Below the pieces are notes generated by a model that did not search any database, was not told the origin of the DNA, and was given only the letters and a program-made list of their open reading frames with translations. Below are positions 43,914 to 54,524 of a stretch of DNA of 64,000 bases, piece after piece. The first letter of the stretch is position 1. Each line of letters opens with the position of its first letter. The translations under genes were made by a program, and so were the position numbers. Location of the stretch: contig NZ_JADQDB010000007.1 in the NCBI RefSeq assembly GCF_015694405.1, positions 109,943-173,942 of the forward strand, written 5' to 3'. Source of the stretch: Pelagibacterium limicola (GTDB taxonomy: Bacteria; Pseudomonadota; Alphaproteobacteria; Rhizobiales; Devosiaceae).

Positions 43914-44795
43914 GTGGATTCGGACTTCAAGGACCGGCCTGCATTCGAGACGATCCGTCCGCGCCGCCAGCTTGCGCCCATCGTCTTCAATTCTCCCCAT
44001 TCGGGCTCCGACTATCCCGAGCGGTTCCTGAGGCAGTCGCGGCTCAACAACCTCGCGATCCGTCAATCCGAAGATGCCTATGTCGACGAGATCTTCGCCC
44101 GCGCCCCGCATCTGGGCGTACCGCTCCTGCGCGCGCGCTTTCCCAGGGCCTATCTCGACGTCAACCGCGAGCCCTACGAGCTCGATCCGCGCATGTTCCG
44201 CGAGCCCTTGCCCGACCATTTCAATACGTCGAGCCCTCGGATTGCCGCCGGGCTCGGGACAATCGCCCGCATCGTTTCGGAAAATCGCCCCATCTATCGC
44301 GAGCTTCTGACGCTCGAAGACGCGGCCATGCGGATCGAGGGAATCTACAAGCCGTATCACCTGGCCCTGCAGGGCCTGTTGTCGGACACACTCGCGCGCT
44401 TCGGGGTCGCCGTCCTGATCGACTGCCATTCCATGCCCCGCCTCTCGCGCGGCAACGACCGGTCGGCTCCCGATGTCGTTTTGGGCGACCGCTACGGTGC
44501 GGCCTGCGCGCCGGCGATTGTCGATCTGGTTGAAAACGTCTTCGCCGGAGCGGGGTTGAAGGTCGCGCGCAACCGCCCCTATGCCGGCGGGCATAATACC
44601 CGCACCTATGGCCGTCCGCGCTACGGCGCCCATGCGATCCAGATCGAGATCAGCCGCCATCTCTATATGAACGAATCGACTCTCGAACGGCATGAGGGTT
44701 TTGCAGCGCTATGCCAGCTCGCCAACAGGCTTGTCGCCGCGCTCATCGATTTCGACGCCCTGGCACTGGCCCGTACGCAAGAGGCCGCCGAATAA
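43914..44795 (+). CDS. N-formylglutamate amidohydrolase family protein
   Basis: 293 residues from a GTG at 43914. It is a zinc hydrolase related to HutG2. Conserved segments are IVFNSPHSGSDYPERF with the first His, FPRAYLDVNREPYELDPRMF, LIDCHSMPR, and AIQIEISRHLYM near the end. It would deformylate N-formyl-L-glutamate in histidine catabolism or a related amide. No hut gene is adjacent, but a histidinol-phosphatase-like gene follows. The start is not strongly marked by a ribosome site. Confidence 0.9.
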   Translation: MDSDFKDRPAFETIRPRRQLAPIVFNSPHSGSDYPERFLRQSRLNNLAIRQSEDAYVDEIFARAPHLGVPLLRARFPRAYLDVNREPYELDPRMFREPLPDHFNTSSPRIAAGLGTIARIVSENRPIYRELLTLEDAAMRIEGIYKPYHLALQGLLSDTLARFGVAVLIDCHSMPRLSRGNDRSAPDVVLGDRYGAACAPAIVDLVENVFAGAGLKVARNRPYAGGHNTRTYGRPRYGAHAIQIEISRHLYMNESTLERHEGFAALCQLANRLVAALIDFDALALARTQEAAE

Positions 44796-45102
44796 GGCGG
44801 ACCGAATTTCCAAATCTGCCGGGAAGAAAAGAGTGGGCCGCTCAAAGCGGCCCAAGTCAAGGGAGGAAACGTTGGCAGTTCTCTCGATTTCCACAAGTGG
44901 AAAAGAACCACCAAACCATCATGCAATATTGTGCTTGAACCTTTTTAAGGGCGAGCGCAAGTCACTGGCTTGCGCGATTGCCTACAAACGGGACCCCCTG
45001 TTGCAAAAAGGAATCACTTTTTGAAACGTTTCGTTAAGGTTCATGACCAAAGGGTTTACAATCGCCCTCCCGCGCCCGTTCTCATCAAGATTTTGGCAAG
45101 AC
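44796..45102 (+). other. Intergenic region with hairpins and a candidate 50-codon ORF
   Basis: 307 bases. It holds a hairpin GGGCCGCT / AGCGGCCC at 44835-44853 (better U-tract on the minus strand) and a seven-pair hairpin GCGCAAG / CTTGCGC at 44955-44975. Between them, GGGAGGAAAC precedes a TTG at 44872 that opens 50 codons (AVLSISTSGKEPPNHH onward) ending at 45024. The predicted peptide has no recognisable family, so a non-coding role is equally possible. Confidence 0.3.
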
Positions 45103-45924
45103 ATGACTATTTCCCCCGGCCAGCCGCCTGACGCTGCGGCAATCACCCGAACCCTGCTCGCGGCGGCCGAGGCGGCACGCCGTCCGACGCTGGAAAATTT
45201 CCGCACCCATTTGGCTGTGGACAACAAACATGCCAGTGGCTTCGACCCCGTGACCGCCGCCGACCGCGAAGCGGAGACGGCGATCCGGGATGTTATCTCC
45301 GCGCACTTCCCCGAACACGAGATCATTGGCGAGGAGTGGGAGAAGAAGACCACCGGCAGTCCCTATGCCTGGATCATCGACCCGATCGATGGCACGCGGG
45401 CCTTTATTTCGGGTGTTCCCGTCTGGGGAACGCTGATTGGCCTTGTTTGCGAAGGGAAGGCGATCGCCGGCCTGATGGAACAGCCCTTTACGGGAGAGCG
45501 ATGGATGGCCGCGGGCGGCAAGGCCACATATTCACGCGGGGGCCGCAGCGAGCCGTTGAACACCAGCACCGTCGAGGCGCTCTCGTCCGCGCGGCTGTCG
45601 ACCACGTCCCCCGAACTGTTCCAAGGCACCAGCGCCGCCGCCTGGTCGGCGATCCGCGACGCCTCGCTCGTCGTGCGCTACGGGCTCGATTGCTATGCTT
45701 ACAGCCTGCTGGCCTCCGGCCATATCGATCTCGTGGTGGAAGCCGGGCTCAAGGACGTGGACATCGCTCCGCTCATCCCGATCATCGAGGCTGCCGGAGG
45801 CGTCATCACCACATGGGATGGCGGGCGGGCCGAACATGGTGGCACATGCGTCGCGGCAGCCACGCCGAAGCTGCACACCGATGCCCTGCGCATTCTGCGC
45901 GAAGCGATGCTGGGCACCGCCTAG
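45103..45924 (+). CDS. hisN: Inositol monophosphatase family protein, likely histidinol-phosphatase HisN
   Basis: 273 residues from the ATG at 45103 (the open frame starts at 45043). The Mg-dependent phosphatase motifs are in order: IIGEEWEKK for metal 1, WIIDPIDGTRAFISGVPVWG for the DPIDGT loop, and LKDVDIAPLIPIIEAAGG with the second-site Asp. GLDCYAYSLLASGHIDLVVE is typical of HisN-type histidinol-phosphatases of alphaproteobacteria rather than inositol monophosphatases. Biosynthetic use in histidine synthesis is likely but unproven. It ends nine bases from the convergent hydrolase gene. Confidence 0.85.
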   Translation: MTISPGQPPDAAAITRTLLAAAEAARRPTLENFRTHLAVDNKHASGFDPVTAADREAETAIRDVISAHFPEHEIIGEEWEKKTTGSPYAWIIDPIDGTRAFISGVPVWGTLIGLVCEGKAIAGLMEQPFTGERWMAAGGKATYSRGGRSEPLNTSTVEALSSARLSTTSPELFQGTSAAAWSAIRDASLVVRYGLDCYAYSLLASGHIDLVVEAGLKDVDIAPLIPIIEAAGGVITTWDGGRAEHGGTCVAAATPKLHTDALRILREAMLGTA

Positions 45925-45933
45925 AACCCCGGT

Positions 45934-46908
45934 CTAGGGCGCCTGCTCGGTGATGAAGGCGTCGAACGCGGCGAATACCTGCTCGCGAATGGCATCGGTT
46001 TCCATGAACAACTCGTGCCGCCCTCCCGGGATCACCACGTGATGGCCATTGCGCATGCGCAGGCCCAGCATTTCCGTAGCGGCGGTATCGACCACGCGAT
46101 CGAGTGCGGCCGCGCAGATAAACACCGGTATCTTGAGACGGGCCGAGAAGTCGTCGGCATTGACCTGACGCATGGCATCGAGCGAGGAACCGATCCATCC
46201 CAGCGTCGGGGACCTCACCTCAAGATCGGGCCGGGCCGCCAGAATATCCACCGCGCGCATATAGCGTGCCTTGTCGCCGGTGAGAGGATTGCCTGGAAAC
46301 CGCGTCTCGCTTTGCGGTTCATCCTGGGGACGACGGAGGGGTAGACGCGAGAGCCCGGCAAATCGCAGTGCCCGGACAATCCGCGCCGCGCCCTTGAGCC
46401 CGAACGGCAGGCCGGGCAAGGAAACCAGCGGAGATGTCAGAAACACACGATCGAACATCAGCCGGTCGCGCGTTGCGGCCAAGAGCCCAACCAGCCCGCC
46501 GGTCGAGTGCCCCACAAGGTAAAATGGCGGCGGGCATTCGGGCAGCAGTATCTGGGTGTGAAACGATGAAAGGTCGGTCCAGTAATCGTCGAAATGCTCG
46601 ACGAAACCGTGCCGGGCATCGGCAATCAGCCGCGCCGACCCGCCCTGCCCCCTGAGATCGAACGTCGCGACCGCAAAGCCGCGTTTCTGGAAATCGGCAA
46701 TCGTTTCGAAGTATTTTTCGATGAACTCGGCCCGCCCCTGCACGAGGCATACCGTGCCCTTGCTGACCGTCCCCTTGCGCGGAAAGGTGGCGTAGCGGAT
46801 ACGGACTTTGTCCTGGGTTTCGATAACCCCGACCTGCGCGCCCTCGGGCATGGGATTGGATGGCACTTCGCACAACAGGGGGGTGGCGGCATCGATAGTT
46901 GCGGTCAT
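45934..46908 (-). CDS. Alpha/beta hydrolase, lysophospholipase-like (PldB family)
   Basis: 324 residues. The fold shows RGQGGSARLIADARHGFVEH near the first third (oxyanion region), the nucleophile FYLVGHSTGGLVGLLAATRD (Ser in GHSTG), then VFICAAALDRVVDT and HHVVIPGGRHELFMETD with the Asp and His of the triad. No signal peptide is visible. The match is to the YhhT/PldB lysophospholipase group (hydrolase_4), active on lysophospholipids or monoacylglycerols. It is a single gene convergent with hisN. Confidence 0.87.
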   Translation of the reverse strand: MTATIDAATPLLCEVPSNPMPEGAQVGVIETQDKVRIRYATFPRKGTVSKGTVCLVQGRAEFIEKYFETIADFQKRGFAVATFDLRGQGGSARLIADARHGFVEHFDDYWTDLSSFHTQILLPECPPPFYLVGHSTGGLVGLLAATRDRLMFDRVFLTSPLVSLPGLPFGLKGAARIVRALRFAGLSRLPLRRPQDEPQSETRFPGNPLTGDKARYMRAVDILAARPDLEVRSPTLGWIGSSLDAMRQVNADDFSARLKIPVFICAAALDRVVDTAATEMLGLRMRNGHHVVIPGGRHELFMETDAIREQVFAAFDAFITEQAP

Positions 46909-47179
46909 GGTCCGGAGCTTGTCTCACTTGCAATCGCAAGTCACTCTAGAGCCAATCCCTTACCGGACCCTGCATGGAAGGCTCAAAAAAAGCGAGAGCG
47001 CGCCTGCCGGGTGGACAGACGCGCCCTCTTTTTACAGCTAGCACCGTTGCGGGGGGCGGTGAACGGCGCCGCTGTCGAACACGGGAACCCCCCGCGTTCT
47101 TGAACCCGTTATAGGCCCCCCTCCCTGAACCGCTTCCGAGCAGGCCGTTCATATGGCATTCATCGCCGCGCCGCCCCCT
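46909..47179. other. Intergenic region with strong bidirectional hairpin and a GC-rich structured segment
   Basis: No supported gene. A hairpin GAGAGCGCG / CGCGCCCTC sits at about 46994-47030 between A7 and T5, so it can end transcripts from either direction. No annotated gene ends at it. Upstream on the minus strand, GCGGGGGG pairs with CCCCCCGC (about 47049-47095), and TATAAC at 47108-47113 could be a leftward -10 box. A short untranslated RNA of about 110 bases is possible. I do not recognise a known RNA family. Confidence 0.4.
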
Positions 47180-47208
47180 CTTGAACCTGAAATTTCCCGT
47201 TCCTATCT
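47180..47208 (+). promoter_or_regulatory. Heat-shock (RpoH-type) promoter of hsp20
   Basis: CTTGAA (47180-47185), a 16-base spacer, and CCTATCT (47202-47208) fit the alphaproteobacterial RpoH consensus CTTGAA ... CYTATNT exactly. Transcription would begin near 47215, leaving a ~110-base leader before the hsp20 ATG. This matches the expectation for a small heat-shock gene. Confidence 0.8.
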
Positions 47209-47214
47209 CCTTGT

Positions 47215-47325
47215 TGTCCGCCGGATGACCCGGGGACGCCGACCGGAAAAGTCCTTGCCTTTTTGGGAGCCAACTCCGGCCAGCAGAGATGTGATTCTTG
47301 CTTTCACGAACCAGGAGAACACAAG
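47215..47325 (+). ncRNA. Candidate ROSE-like RNA thermometer in the hsp20 leader
   Basis: The last stem pairs TTCTTGCT (47295-47302) with the ribosome site AGGAGAA (47313-47319) and leaves one G bulged. It contains the exact TTGCT core (47298-47302) that is diagnostic of ROSE elements, which melt at heat-shock temperature to release the Shine-Dalgarno. Earlier in the leader GTCC/GGAC and GGAG/CTCC can form further hairpins. The position directly behind an RpoH promoter and before an Hsp20 gene is the classic ROSE context. Full folding was not computed. Confidence 0.75.
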
Positions 47326-47784
47326 ATGCAACGACTTGATTTCACCCCGTTCTACCGCTCGACGGTAGGATTTGACCGGCTGTTCTCGCGCCTCGACAAT
47401 CTTGTCGGCGAAGACGCCAAGACCTATCCGCCCTATAACATCGAGCGCACCGGCGATGATGCCTACCGCGTCTCGATTGCCGTTGCCGGTTTTGCGCCGA
47501 GCGACATCGCCATCGAGACCAAGGAAAACAGCCTGCTCGTCAAGGGTGCGCGCGGGAACGGCACCGAGGACAAGAACCGGGAATTCCTCCATCGCGGCAT
47601 TGCCGAGCGCGCCTTCGAGTTGCGCTTTCAGCTTGCCGATTATGTAGAGGTGTCCGGTGCCAGCCTCGAAAACGGTCTGCTCCACATCGAACTCAAGCGC
47701 GAACTGCCCGAATCCAAGCGTCCGCGCCAGATCGAGATCAAAGGCGGCACCCCGCCCACGATCGAGAACAAGACCGTCAACTAA
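47326..47784 (+). CDS. Small heat shock protein Hsp20/IbpA
   Basis: 152 residues from the ATG at 47326, with AGGAGAA upstream. The start MQRLDFTPFYRSTVGFDRLF and PPYNIERTGDDAYRVSIAVA are the usual bacterial class A IbpA-type N-terminus. The alpha-crystallin domain continues with FAPSDIAIETKENSLLVKGA, FELRFQLADYVEVSGASLEN, and GLLHIELKRELPES. It holds unfolding proteins under heat stress. Expression appears controlled both by RpoH and by a ROSE-like thermometer. A 13-pair terminator follows. Confidence 0.95.
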   Translation: MQRLDFTPFYRSTVGFDRLFSRLDNLVGEDAKTYPPYNIERTGDDAYRVSIAVAGFAPSDIAIETKENSLLVKGARGNGTEDKNREFLHRGIAERAFELRFQLADYVEVSGASLENGLLHIELKRELPESKRPRQIEIKGGTPPTIENKTVN

Positions 47785-47817
47785 CCTTCGATCTCCTCAT
47801 CCGCCTCCGTGGATGAA

Positions 47818-47852
47818 AGGGCGCATAGCCGAACAGGCTATGCGCCCTGTTT
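47818..47852 (+). terminator. Intrinsic terminator after hsp20
   Basis: A perfect 13-pair stem, AGGGCGCATAGCC / GGCTATGCGCCCT, with loop GAACA, is followed by GTTTGTGTT. A strong rightward terminator ending the hsp20 transcript, 33 bases after its stop. Confidence 0.9.
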
Positions 47853-48232
47853 GTGTTGAGCGCCTCCGGCGGCTAATAATGATGGCAACACTTGCCGCCG
47901 CCCTAAAAATCTGCCAATGTCGGCCCTAAAATAGGACAGCACTATTGTCCATTAGGGGATAACCCCCTATTAATCGCCCGCTTCTGCCGTCTCCCGGCAT
48001 GAACGGACGTCAAAGGCTCAGGGCCGCCCGGCTGATGGACGGAGGAGGCGGTAGAGCTTTTGCGGGACCTTCAAGGTCCTTTTGAGTGGCCATTTGGATG
48101 CAGCGCCGCTCCATAGTAAAGAAACCGGTCTGCTCACCCGAGCCGTACATGCGACCCTGTACGACCCGAGCGACGGACCTGCACGGACCAAGGGCGTACC
48201 CGAGAGTTCGGATTTTTTGGCGAGGACTTGAT
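47853..48232 (+). promoter_or_regulatory. gltB upstream and leader region
   Basis: 380 bases before gltB. It contains TAGGGG-ATAAC-CCCCTA (47953-47969), a six-pair palindrome in an AT-flanked context that could be an operator or promoter element. GGACC-TTCAA-GGTCC followed by TTTTG (about 48059-48078) could serve as a weak attenuator. No coding frame here looks real. I could not assign sigma-54 or sigma-70 boxes with confidence. Confidence 0.35.
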
Positions 48233-51200
48233 ATGGGCGAAATGGACAAGAGTTTGACGGGCAGAGCAACGCAGGTTTCCGGCGCCGCTGCAACCAAACG
48301 CGCGTCTGCGCTGGGCCTCTATGATCCGCGCAACGAGCACGATGCCTGCGGCATCGGCATGATCGCCAATATCAAGAACAAGAAAAGCCACGAAGTGGTG
48401 CAGAAGGGGCTCGAAATCCTCGAGAACCTCGAGCATCGTGGCGCGGTTGGCGCCGATCCCCTCATGGGCGATGGCGCGGGTATCCTCGTGCAGATACCGC
48501 ACGCCTTCTTCAAGAAGACGGTGGGTTTCGACCTGCCCGATATGGGCCATTACGCGCCCTTGATGATTTTTTATCCCAACGATCCGGCGTTGCGGGACCG
48601 CTGCGCCGCACTCGTGCGCAAGACGATCGAGGCCGAGGGTCTTTCCGTTCTCGGCGAGCGCGTCGTGCCATTCGACAATTCATGCCTTTCCGACGGCGTT
48701 ATCGCGACGCAGCCGATCATCGAGCAGATGTTCGTTTCGCGGCCCGAAGGCCTGGCCGATCTCGACGCATACGAGCGCCGGCTGCTCATTACACGCAAGG
48801 TCATCTCGAACACCGTTTACGGCGAGATCCCCGAAGTCCAGGACGACAACGGCTTCTACATCGTCTCGATGTCGGCCCGCACCATCGTCTACAAGGGCAT
48901 GTTCCTTGCCGACCAGCTCGGCCGGTTCTATCCTGACCTCCACGACGAGGATTTCGAGAGCGCGATTGCCCTCGTTCACCAGCGGTTCTCGACCAATACT
49001 TTCCCATCCTGGAAGCTGGCCCACCCTTACCGGATGACCATCCACAACGGGGAGATCAACACCATCCGCGGCAACGTCAACTGGATGGCGGCGCGGCAGG
49101 CTTCCGTCGCTTCGGATCTGTTCGGCGACGAGATTTCCAAGCTCTGGCCGATCTCCTATGAGGGCCAGTCCGACACGGCCTGCTTTGACAACGCGCTCGA
49201 ATTCCTCGTGCGTGGCGGCTATACGCTGCCCCACGCGGCAATGATGCTGATCCCGGAAGCCTGGGCCGGCAATCCCCTGATGGACGAGGAGCGCCGCGCC
49301 TTCTACGAATACCACGCAGCGCTGATGGAACCGTGGGACGGCCCTGCCGCCATGTCCATGTCCGACGGACGCTATGTGGTCGCGACACTCGACCGCAACG
49401 GGCTGCGGCCCGCGCGCTATCTCGTGACCCGTGAGGGCCATGTGGTGCTGGCGTCCGAATCCGGCGTGCTCGACATCCCCGAAGAAGACGTCCTCGAGCG
49501 CTGGAGGCTCCAGCCGGGTCGGATGCTGTTCATCGACCTCGAAGAAGGCCGCATCGTCTCGGACGACGAGATCAAGAAGACGCTGGCGGGCAAGAACCCT
49601 TATGCCAAGTGGCTGGGCAAGACCCAGATCGTCCTCGAGGACCTGCCCGAGACCGAACCCAAGGCCCCGGCAACGACCGAGAGCCTGCTCGACCGCATGC
49701 AGGCTTTCGGCTACACCCAGGAAGACATCAAGCTCCTGATGGCGCCGATGGCGACGACCGGACAGGAAGCGGTCGGCTCAATGGGCACCGATACCCCGCT
49801 CTCGGCGCTCTCGGACAAGCCCAAGCTGCTCTACACCTATTTCAAGCAGAACTTCGCGCAGGTCACCAACCCGCCCATCGATCCGATTCGCGAGGAATCG
49901 GTGATGAGCCTTGTGTCCTTTATCGGCCCGCGCCCGAACCTCTTCGACCTCGAGGGGCTTTCGACCGTCAAGCGCCTTGAAGTGCGCCAGCCCATCCTCA
50001 CCAACGAGGATCTCGAAAAGATCCGGGCGCTGGGGGACATGGCCGACAACCAGTTCCAGACCGTCACCCTCGACATCACCTACGATGCGGAAAAGGGTGC
50101 CGAGGGCATGGAAGCGGCGCTCGATGCGCTGTGCCAGCGCGCCGAAAGCTCGGTGCTCAACGGCTACAACATCATCGTACTCTCCGACCGGCTTGTTGCC
50201 GCCAACCGCATGGCGATCCCCGCGCTCCTCGCCACTGCAGCGGTTCATAACCACCTGATCCGCAAGGGACTCCGGACGTCCTCGGGGCTTGTTGTCGAGA
50301 CGGGCGAAGCGCGCGAGGTGCATCACTTCGCAGTGCTCGCGGGGTATGGCGCTGAAGCGATCAATCCCTATCTAGCCTTTGAGGCACTGGCCGCCTTCCA
50401 TGCCGAAAGCGAATTTCCGCCCGAGGTCGACGCCCATGAGGTGATCCACCGCTACATCAAGTCGGTGGGCAAGGGGCTTCTCAAGATCATGTCCAAGATG
50501 GGCATTTCGACCTATCAGTCCTATTGCGGCGCGCAGATTTTCGACGCCATAGGCCTGTCGTCGGAATTCGTCGAGCGCTTCTTCTTCGGGACCGCGACCT
50601 CCATCGAAGGTGTCGGACTATTCGAAGTTGCAGAAGAGACCCGCCGCCGGCACGAACTGGCCTTCGGAGAAGATGTCGTCCTGCGCAAGGCGCTCGATGT
50701 CGGCGGCGAATACGCCTACCGCATCCGCGGCGAAGCCCATGCCTGGGACCCCGGCATTGTCGCAAACCTCCAGCACGCCGTCCGCACAAAGGACATCAGC
50801 CCGGAAGAGGCGCAGGCGCGCTACGACGCTTTTGCGCAGGCCGCAAACGGCGACAGCGCCAGCCGGATCGCCATCCGCTCGCTGTTCGAGGTCAAGCCGC
50901 TCGACACCGAAATCGACATCTCAGAAGTCGAGCCCGCCGAAGCCATCGTCCGGCGTTTTTCGACCGGTGCCATGAGCTTCGGCTCGATTTCGCGCGAAGC
51001 ACACACGACTCTTGCCATCGCCATGAACCGGATCGGTGGCAAGTCCAACACCGGCGAGGGCGGCGAGGAGCCCGACCGTTTCAAGCCCCTGCCCGATGGG
51101 ACGATGAACCCGCAGCGCTCGGCCATCAAGCAGGTTGCCTCGGGCCGGTTCGGTGTCACGACCGAATATCTCGTCAACGCCGACATGCTCCAGATCAAGG

Positions 51201-52948
51201 TTGCGCAGGGCGCCAAGCCTGGCGAGGGCGGCCAGTTGCCCGGGCACAAGGTCGATTGGGTGATCGCCAAGACGCGTCACTCGACGCCTGGCGTGGGCCT
51301 GATTTCGCCTCCGCCCCACCACGATATCTATTCGATCGAAGACCTGGCACAGCTCATCTACGATCTCAAGAACGTCAACCCCGCGGCAGACGTTTCGGTC
51401 AAGCTCGTCTCCGAGGTCGGCGTTGGCACGGTTGCGGCCGGCGTCGCCAAGGCACGTGCCGACCACATCACGATCTCGGGATTTGACGGCGGCACGGGGG
51501 CCTCGCCCCTGACGTCGCTAAAGCACGCGGGAGGGCCCTGGGAAATCGGGCTTGCCGAAACCCACCAGACGCTCGTGCTCAACCGGCTGCGCTCGCGCGT
51601 TGCCCTGCAGGTTGACGGCGGGTTCAAGACCGGCCGCGACGTGTTGATCGGTGCCCTGCTCGGGGCGGACGAATTCGGCTTTGCCACCGCGCCGCTTATC
51701 GCGGCCGGCTGTATCATGATGCGCAAGTGCCATCTCAACACCTGCCCAGTCGGCGTCGCCACCCAGGACCCTGTGCTGCGCAAGCGCTTCAAGGGCACGC
51801 CTGAACACGTCATCAACTACTTCTTCTATGTCGCTGAAGAGTTGCGGGGGCTGATGGCCAGGATGGGCGCTCGGACGCTCAATGAATTGATCGGTCGTTC
51901 TGACCTGCTCGACCAAACCCGGCTCGCCGATCACTGGAAGGCGCACGGGCTCGATTTCTCGCGGCTGTTCTACAAGCCCGCGCCCATCGGCGGCGATACG
52001 CTCCATCATTCCGAGCGCCAGAACCACCATCTCGAGGCGGTGCTCGACCGCGAACTGGTCGCCAAGGCGCGCGACGCCATCGACACCAAGGTCCCAGTTC
52101 AGTTCGAAATGCCGATCCGGTCGCTCAACCGCTCGGTGGGCGCGATGCTTTCGGGCGAAGTTGCCAAGAAGCACGGCCATGCGGGCCTGGCCGACGATAC
52201 GATATCGGTCACCTTCCGCGGCACGGCAGGCCAGAGCTTCGGCGCATTCCTCGCCAAGGGTGTGAGCTTCGATCTCATTGGCGACGCCAACGACTATGTC
52301 GGCAAGGGTCTCTCGGGCGGCCGTCTCGTCATCCGGCCTTCGGAAAAGGCACAGATCGTCCCTGAGGAGTCGATCATCGTCGGCAACACCGTGCTTTACG
52401 GTGCGATCGCCGGGGAGTGTTATTTCCGCGGCGTCGCAGGAGAGCGTTTCGCCGTACGTAACTCGGGCGCCATCGCGGTCGTCGAGGGTACAGGGGATCA
52501 CGGCTGCGAATATATGACCGGCGGCCTCGTCGTTGTCATCGGCAAGACCGGCCGCAACTTTGCTGCCGGCATGTCGGGTGGCATCGCTTATGTGCTGGAC
52601 GAGGACGACACCTTCCGCTCGCGCTGCAACCTTGCGATGGTCGATCTCGAACCCGTCGCCGAGGAAGAAGAGCTCATGCAAAAGCTCCACCATCACGGGG
52701 GCGACCTCGAATGGCATGGCCGCGTCGATATTTCGGGCGACATGACCGGACACGACGACGAGCGCCTTTACCAGCTCATCTCCAACCATCTGCACTACAC
52801 CGGTTCGGGCCGGGCCAAACATATCCTCGACAATTGGGAGCAGTACCGGCCCAAATTCGTGAAGGTGATGCCCGTCGAATACCGCCGGGCCATGCAGGAA
52901 ATGGAAGCGCGGCGCGCCGGCAAGATCGCCCGGCCGGCCGCCGAATAG
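48233..52948 (+). CDS. gltB: Glutamate synthase (NADPH) large subunit
   Basis: 1571 residues from the ATG at 48233 (GAGGACTT upstream). A 38-residue propeptide precedes Cys39 in [14 protein letters not shown], the N-terminal nucleophile of the glutaminase domain. Later markers are [40 protein letters not shown], the FMN/3Fe-4S synthase domain [20 protein letters not shown] with [15 protein letters not shown], and the C-terminal GXGXG beta-helix domain. It transfers the glutamine amide to 2-oxoglutarate. gltD follows 11 bases later. Confidence 0.97.
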   Translation: MGEMDKSLTGRATQVSGAAATKRASALGLYDPRNEHDACGIGMIANIKNKKSHEVVQKGLEILENLEHRGAVGADPLMGDGAGILVQIPHAFFKKTVGFDLPDMGHYAPLMIFYPNDPALRDRCAALVRKTIEAEGLSVLGERVVPFDNSCLSDGVIATQPIIEQMFVSRPEGLADLDAYERRLLITRKVISNTVYGEIPEVQDDNGFYIVSMSARTIVYKGMFLADQLGRFYPDLHDEDFESAIALVHQRFSTNTFPSWKLAHPYRMTIHNGEINTIRGNVNWMAARQASVASDLFGDEISKLWPISYEGQSDTACFDNALEFLVRGGYTLPHAAMMLIPEAWAGNPLMDEERRAFYEYHAALMEPWDGPAAMSMSDGRYVVATLDRNGLRPARYLVTREGHVVLASESGVLDIPEEDVLERWRLQPGRMLFIDLEEGRIVSDDEIKKTLAGKNPYAKWLGKTQIVLEDLPETEPKAPATTESLLDRMQAFGYTQEDIKLLMAPMATTGQEAVGSMGTDTPLSALSDKPKLLYTYFKQNFAQVTNPPIDPIREESVMSLVSFIGPRPNLFDLEGLSTVKRLEVRQPILTNEDLEKIRALGDMADNQFQTVTLDITYDAEKGAEGMEAALDALCQRAESSVLNGYNIIVLSDRLVAANRMAIPALLATAAVHNHLIRKGLRTSSGLVVETGEAREVHHFAVLAGYGAEAINPYLAFEALAAFHAESEFPPEVDAHEVIHRYIKSVGKGLLKIMSKMGISTYQSYCGAQIFDAIGLSSEFVERFFFGTATSIEGVGLFEVAEETRRRHELAFGEDVVLRKALDVGGEYAYRIRGEAHAWDPGIVANLQHAVRTKDISPEEAQARYDAFAQAANGDSASRIAIRSLFEVKPLDTEIDISEVEPAEAIVRRFSTGAMSFGSISREAHTTLAIAMNRIGGKSNTGEGGEEPDRFKPLPDGTMNPQRSAIKQVASGRFGVTTEYLVNADMLQIKVAQGAKPGEGGQLPGHKVDWVIAKTRHSTPGVGLISPPPHHDIYSIEDLAQLIYDLKNVNPAADVSVKLVSEVGVGTVAAGVAKARADHITISGFDGGTGASPLTSLKHAGGPWEIGLAETHQTLVLNRLRSRVALQVDGGFKTGRDVLIGALLGADEFGFATAPLIAAGCIMMRKCHLNTCPVGVATQDPVLRKRFKGTPEHVINYFFYVAEELRGLMARMGARTLNELIGRSDLLDQTRLADHWKAHGLDFSRLFYKPAPIGGDTLHHSERQNHHLEAVLDRELVAKARDAIDTKVPVQFEMPIRSLNRSVGAMLSGEVAKKHGHAGLADDTISVTFRGTAGQSFGAFLAKGVSFDLIGDANDYVGKGLSGGRLVIRPSEKAQIVPEESIIVGNTVLYGAIAGECYFRGVAGERFAVRNSGAIAVVEGTGDHGCEYMTGGLVVVIGKTGRNFAAGMSGGIAYVLDEDDTFRSRCNLAMVDLEPVAEEEELMQKLHHHGGDLEWHGRVDISGDMTGHDDERLYQLISNHLHYTGSGRAKHILDNWEQYRPKFVKVMPVEYRRAMQEMEARRAGKIARPAAE

Positions 52949-52959
52949 GAGGGAAAGCT

Positions 52960-54387
<1,428 letters not shown>

Positions 54388-54403
54388 GGCCCGAGTGATA
54401 AAT

Positions 54404-54438
54404 TGAACGAATTGGACAAATAACGTTCAATTCGTTCA
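54404..54438. repeat. 35-bp three-half-site element, copy 2
   Basis: TGAACGAA, 12 variable bases, then CGTTCAATTCGTTCA, identical in arms and spacing to copy 1 at 22613-22647. Here the palindrome extends to 13 pairs (AATTGAACGAATT / AATTCGTTCAATT, 54401-54441) and is followed by AAAAATTTT. It sits between the convergent gltD and SGNH-hydrolase genes, 15 bases after the gltD stop, where it could end the transcript. Confidence 0.7.
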
Positions 54439-54524
54439 ATTAAAAATTTTGCCCCGTTACTTCATCACCGTCCTGCGGCGCATCGACAGTATATTCCCGC
54501 GCGCTCCGGGCGGGGATCGAGAGG

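Noticed and set aside
47203..47685. Minus-strand 160-codon frame across hsp20
   Set aside because: It is antisense to a clear alpha-crystallin gene and has no family resemblance.
52711..52959. Long N-terminal extension of gltD
   Set aside because: It lies inside gltB in another frame; the ATG at 52960 has AGGAGGG and the conserved GltD N-terminus.
54401..54450. Insertion sequence end at the 54.4 kb palindrome
   Set aside because: No transposase or target-site duplication is present, and the paired copy at 22.6 kb is not bounded by mobile genes.
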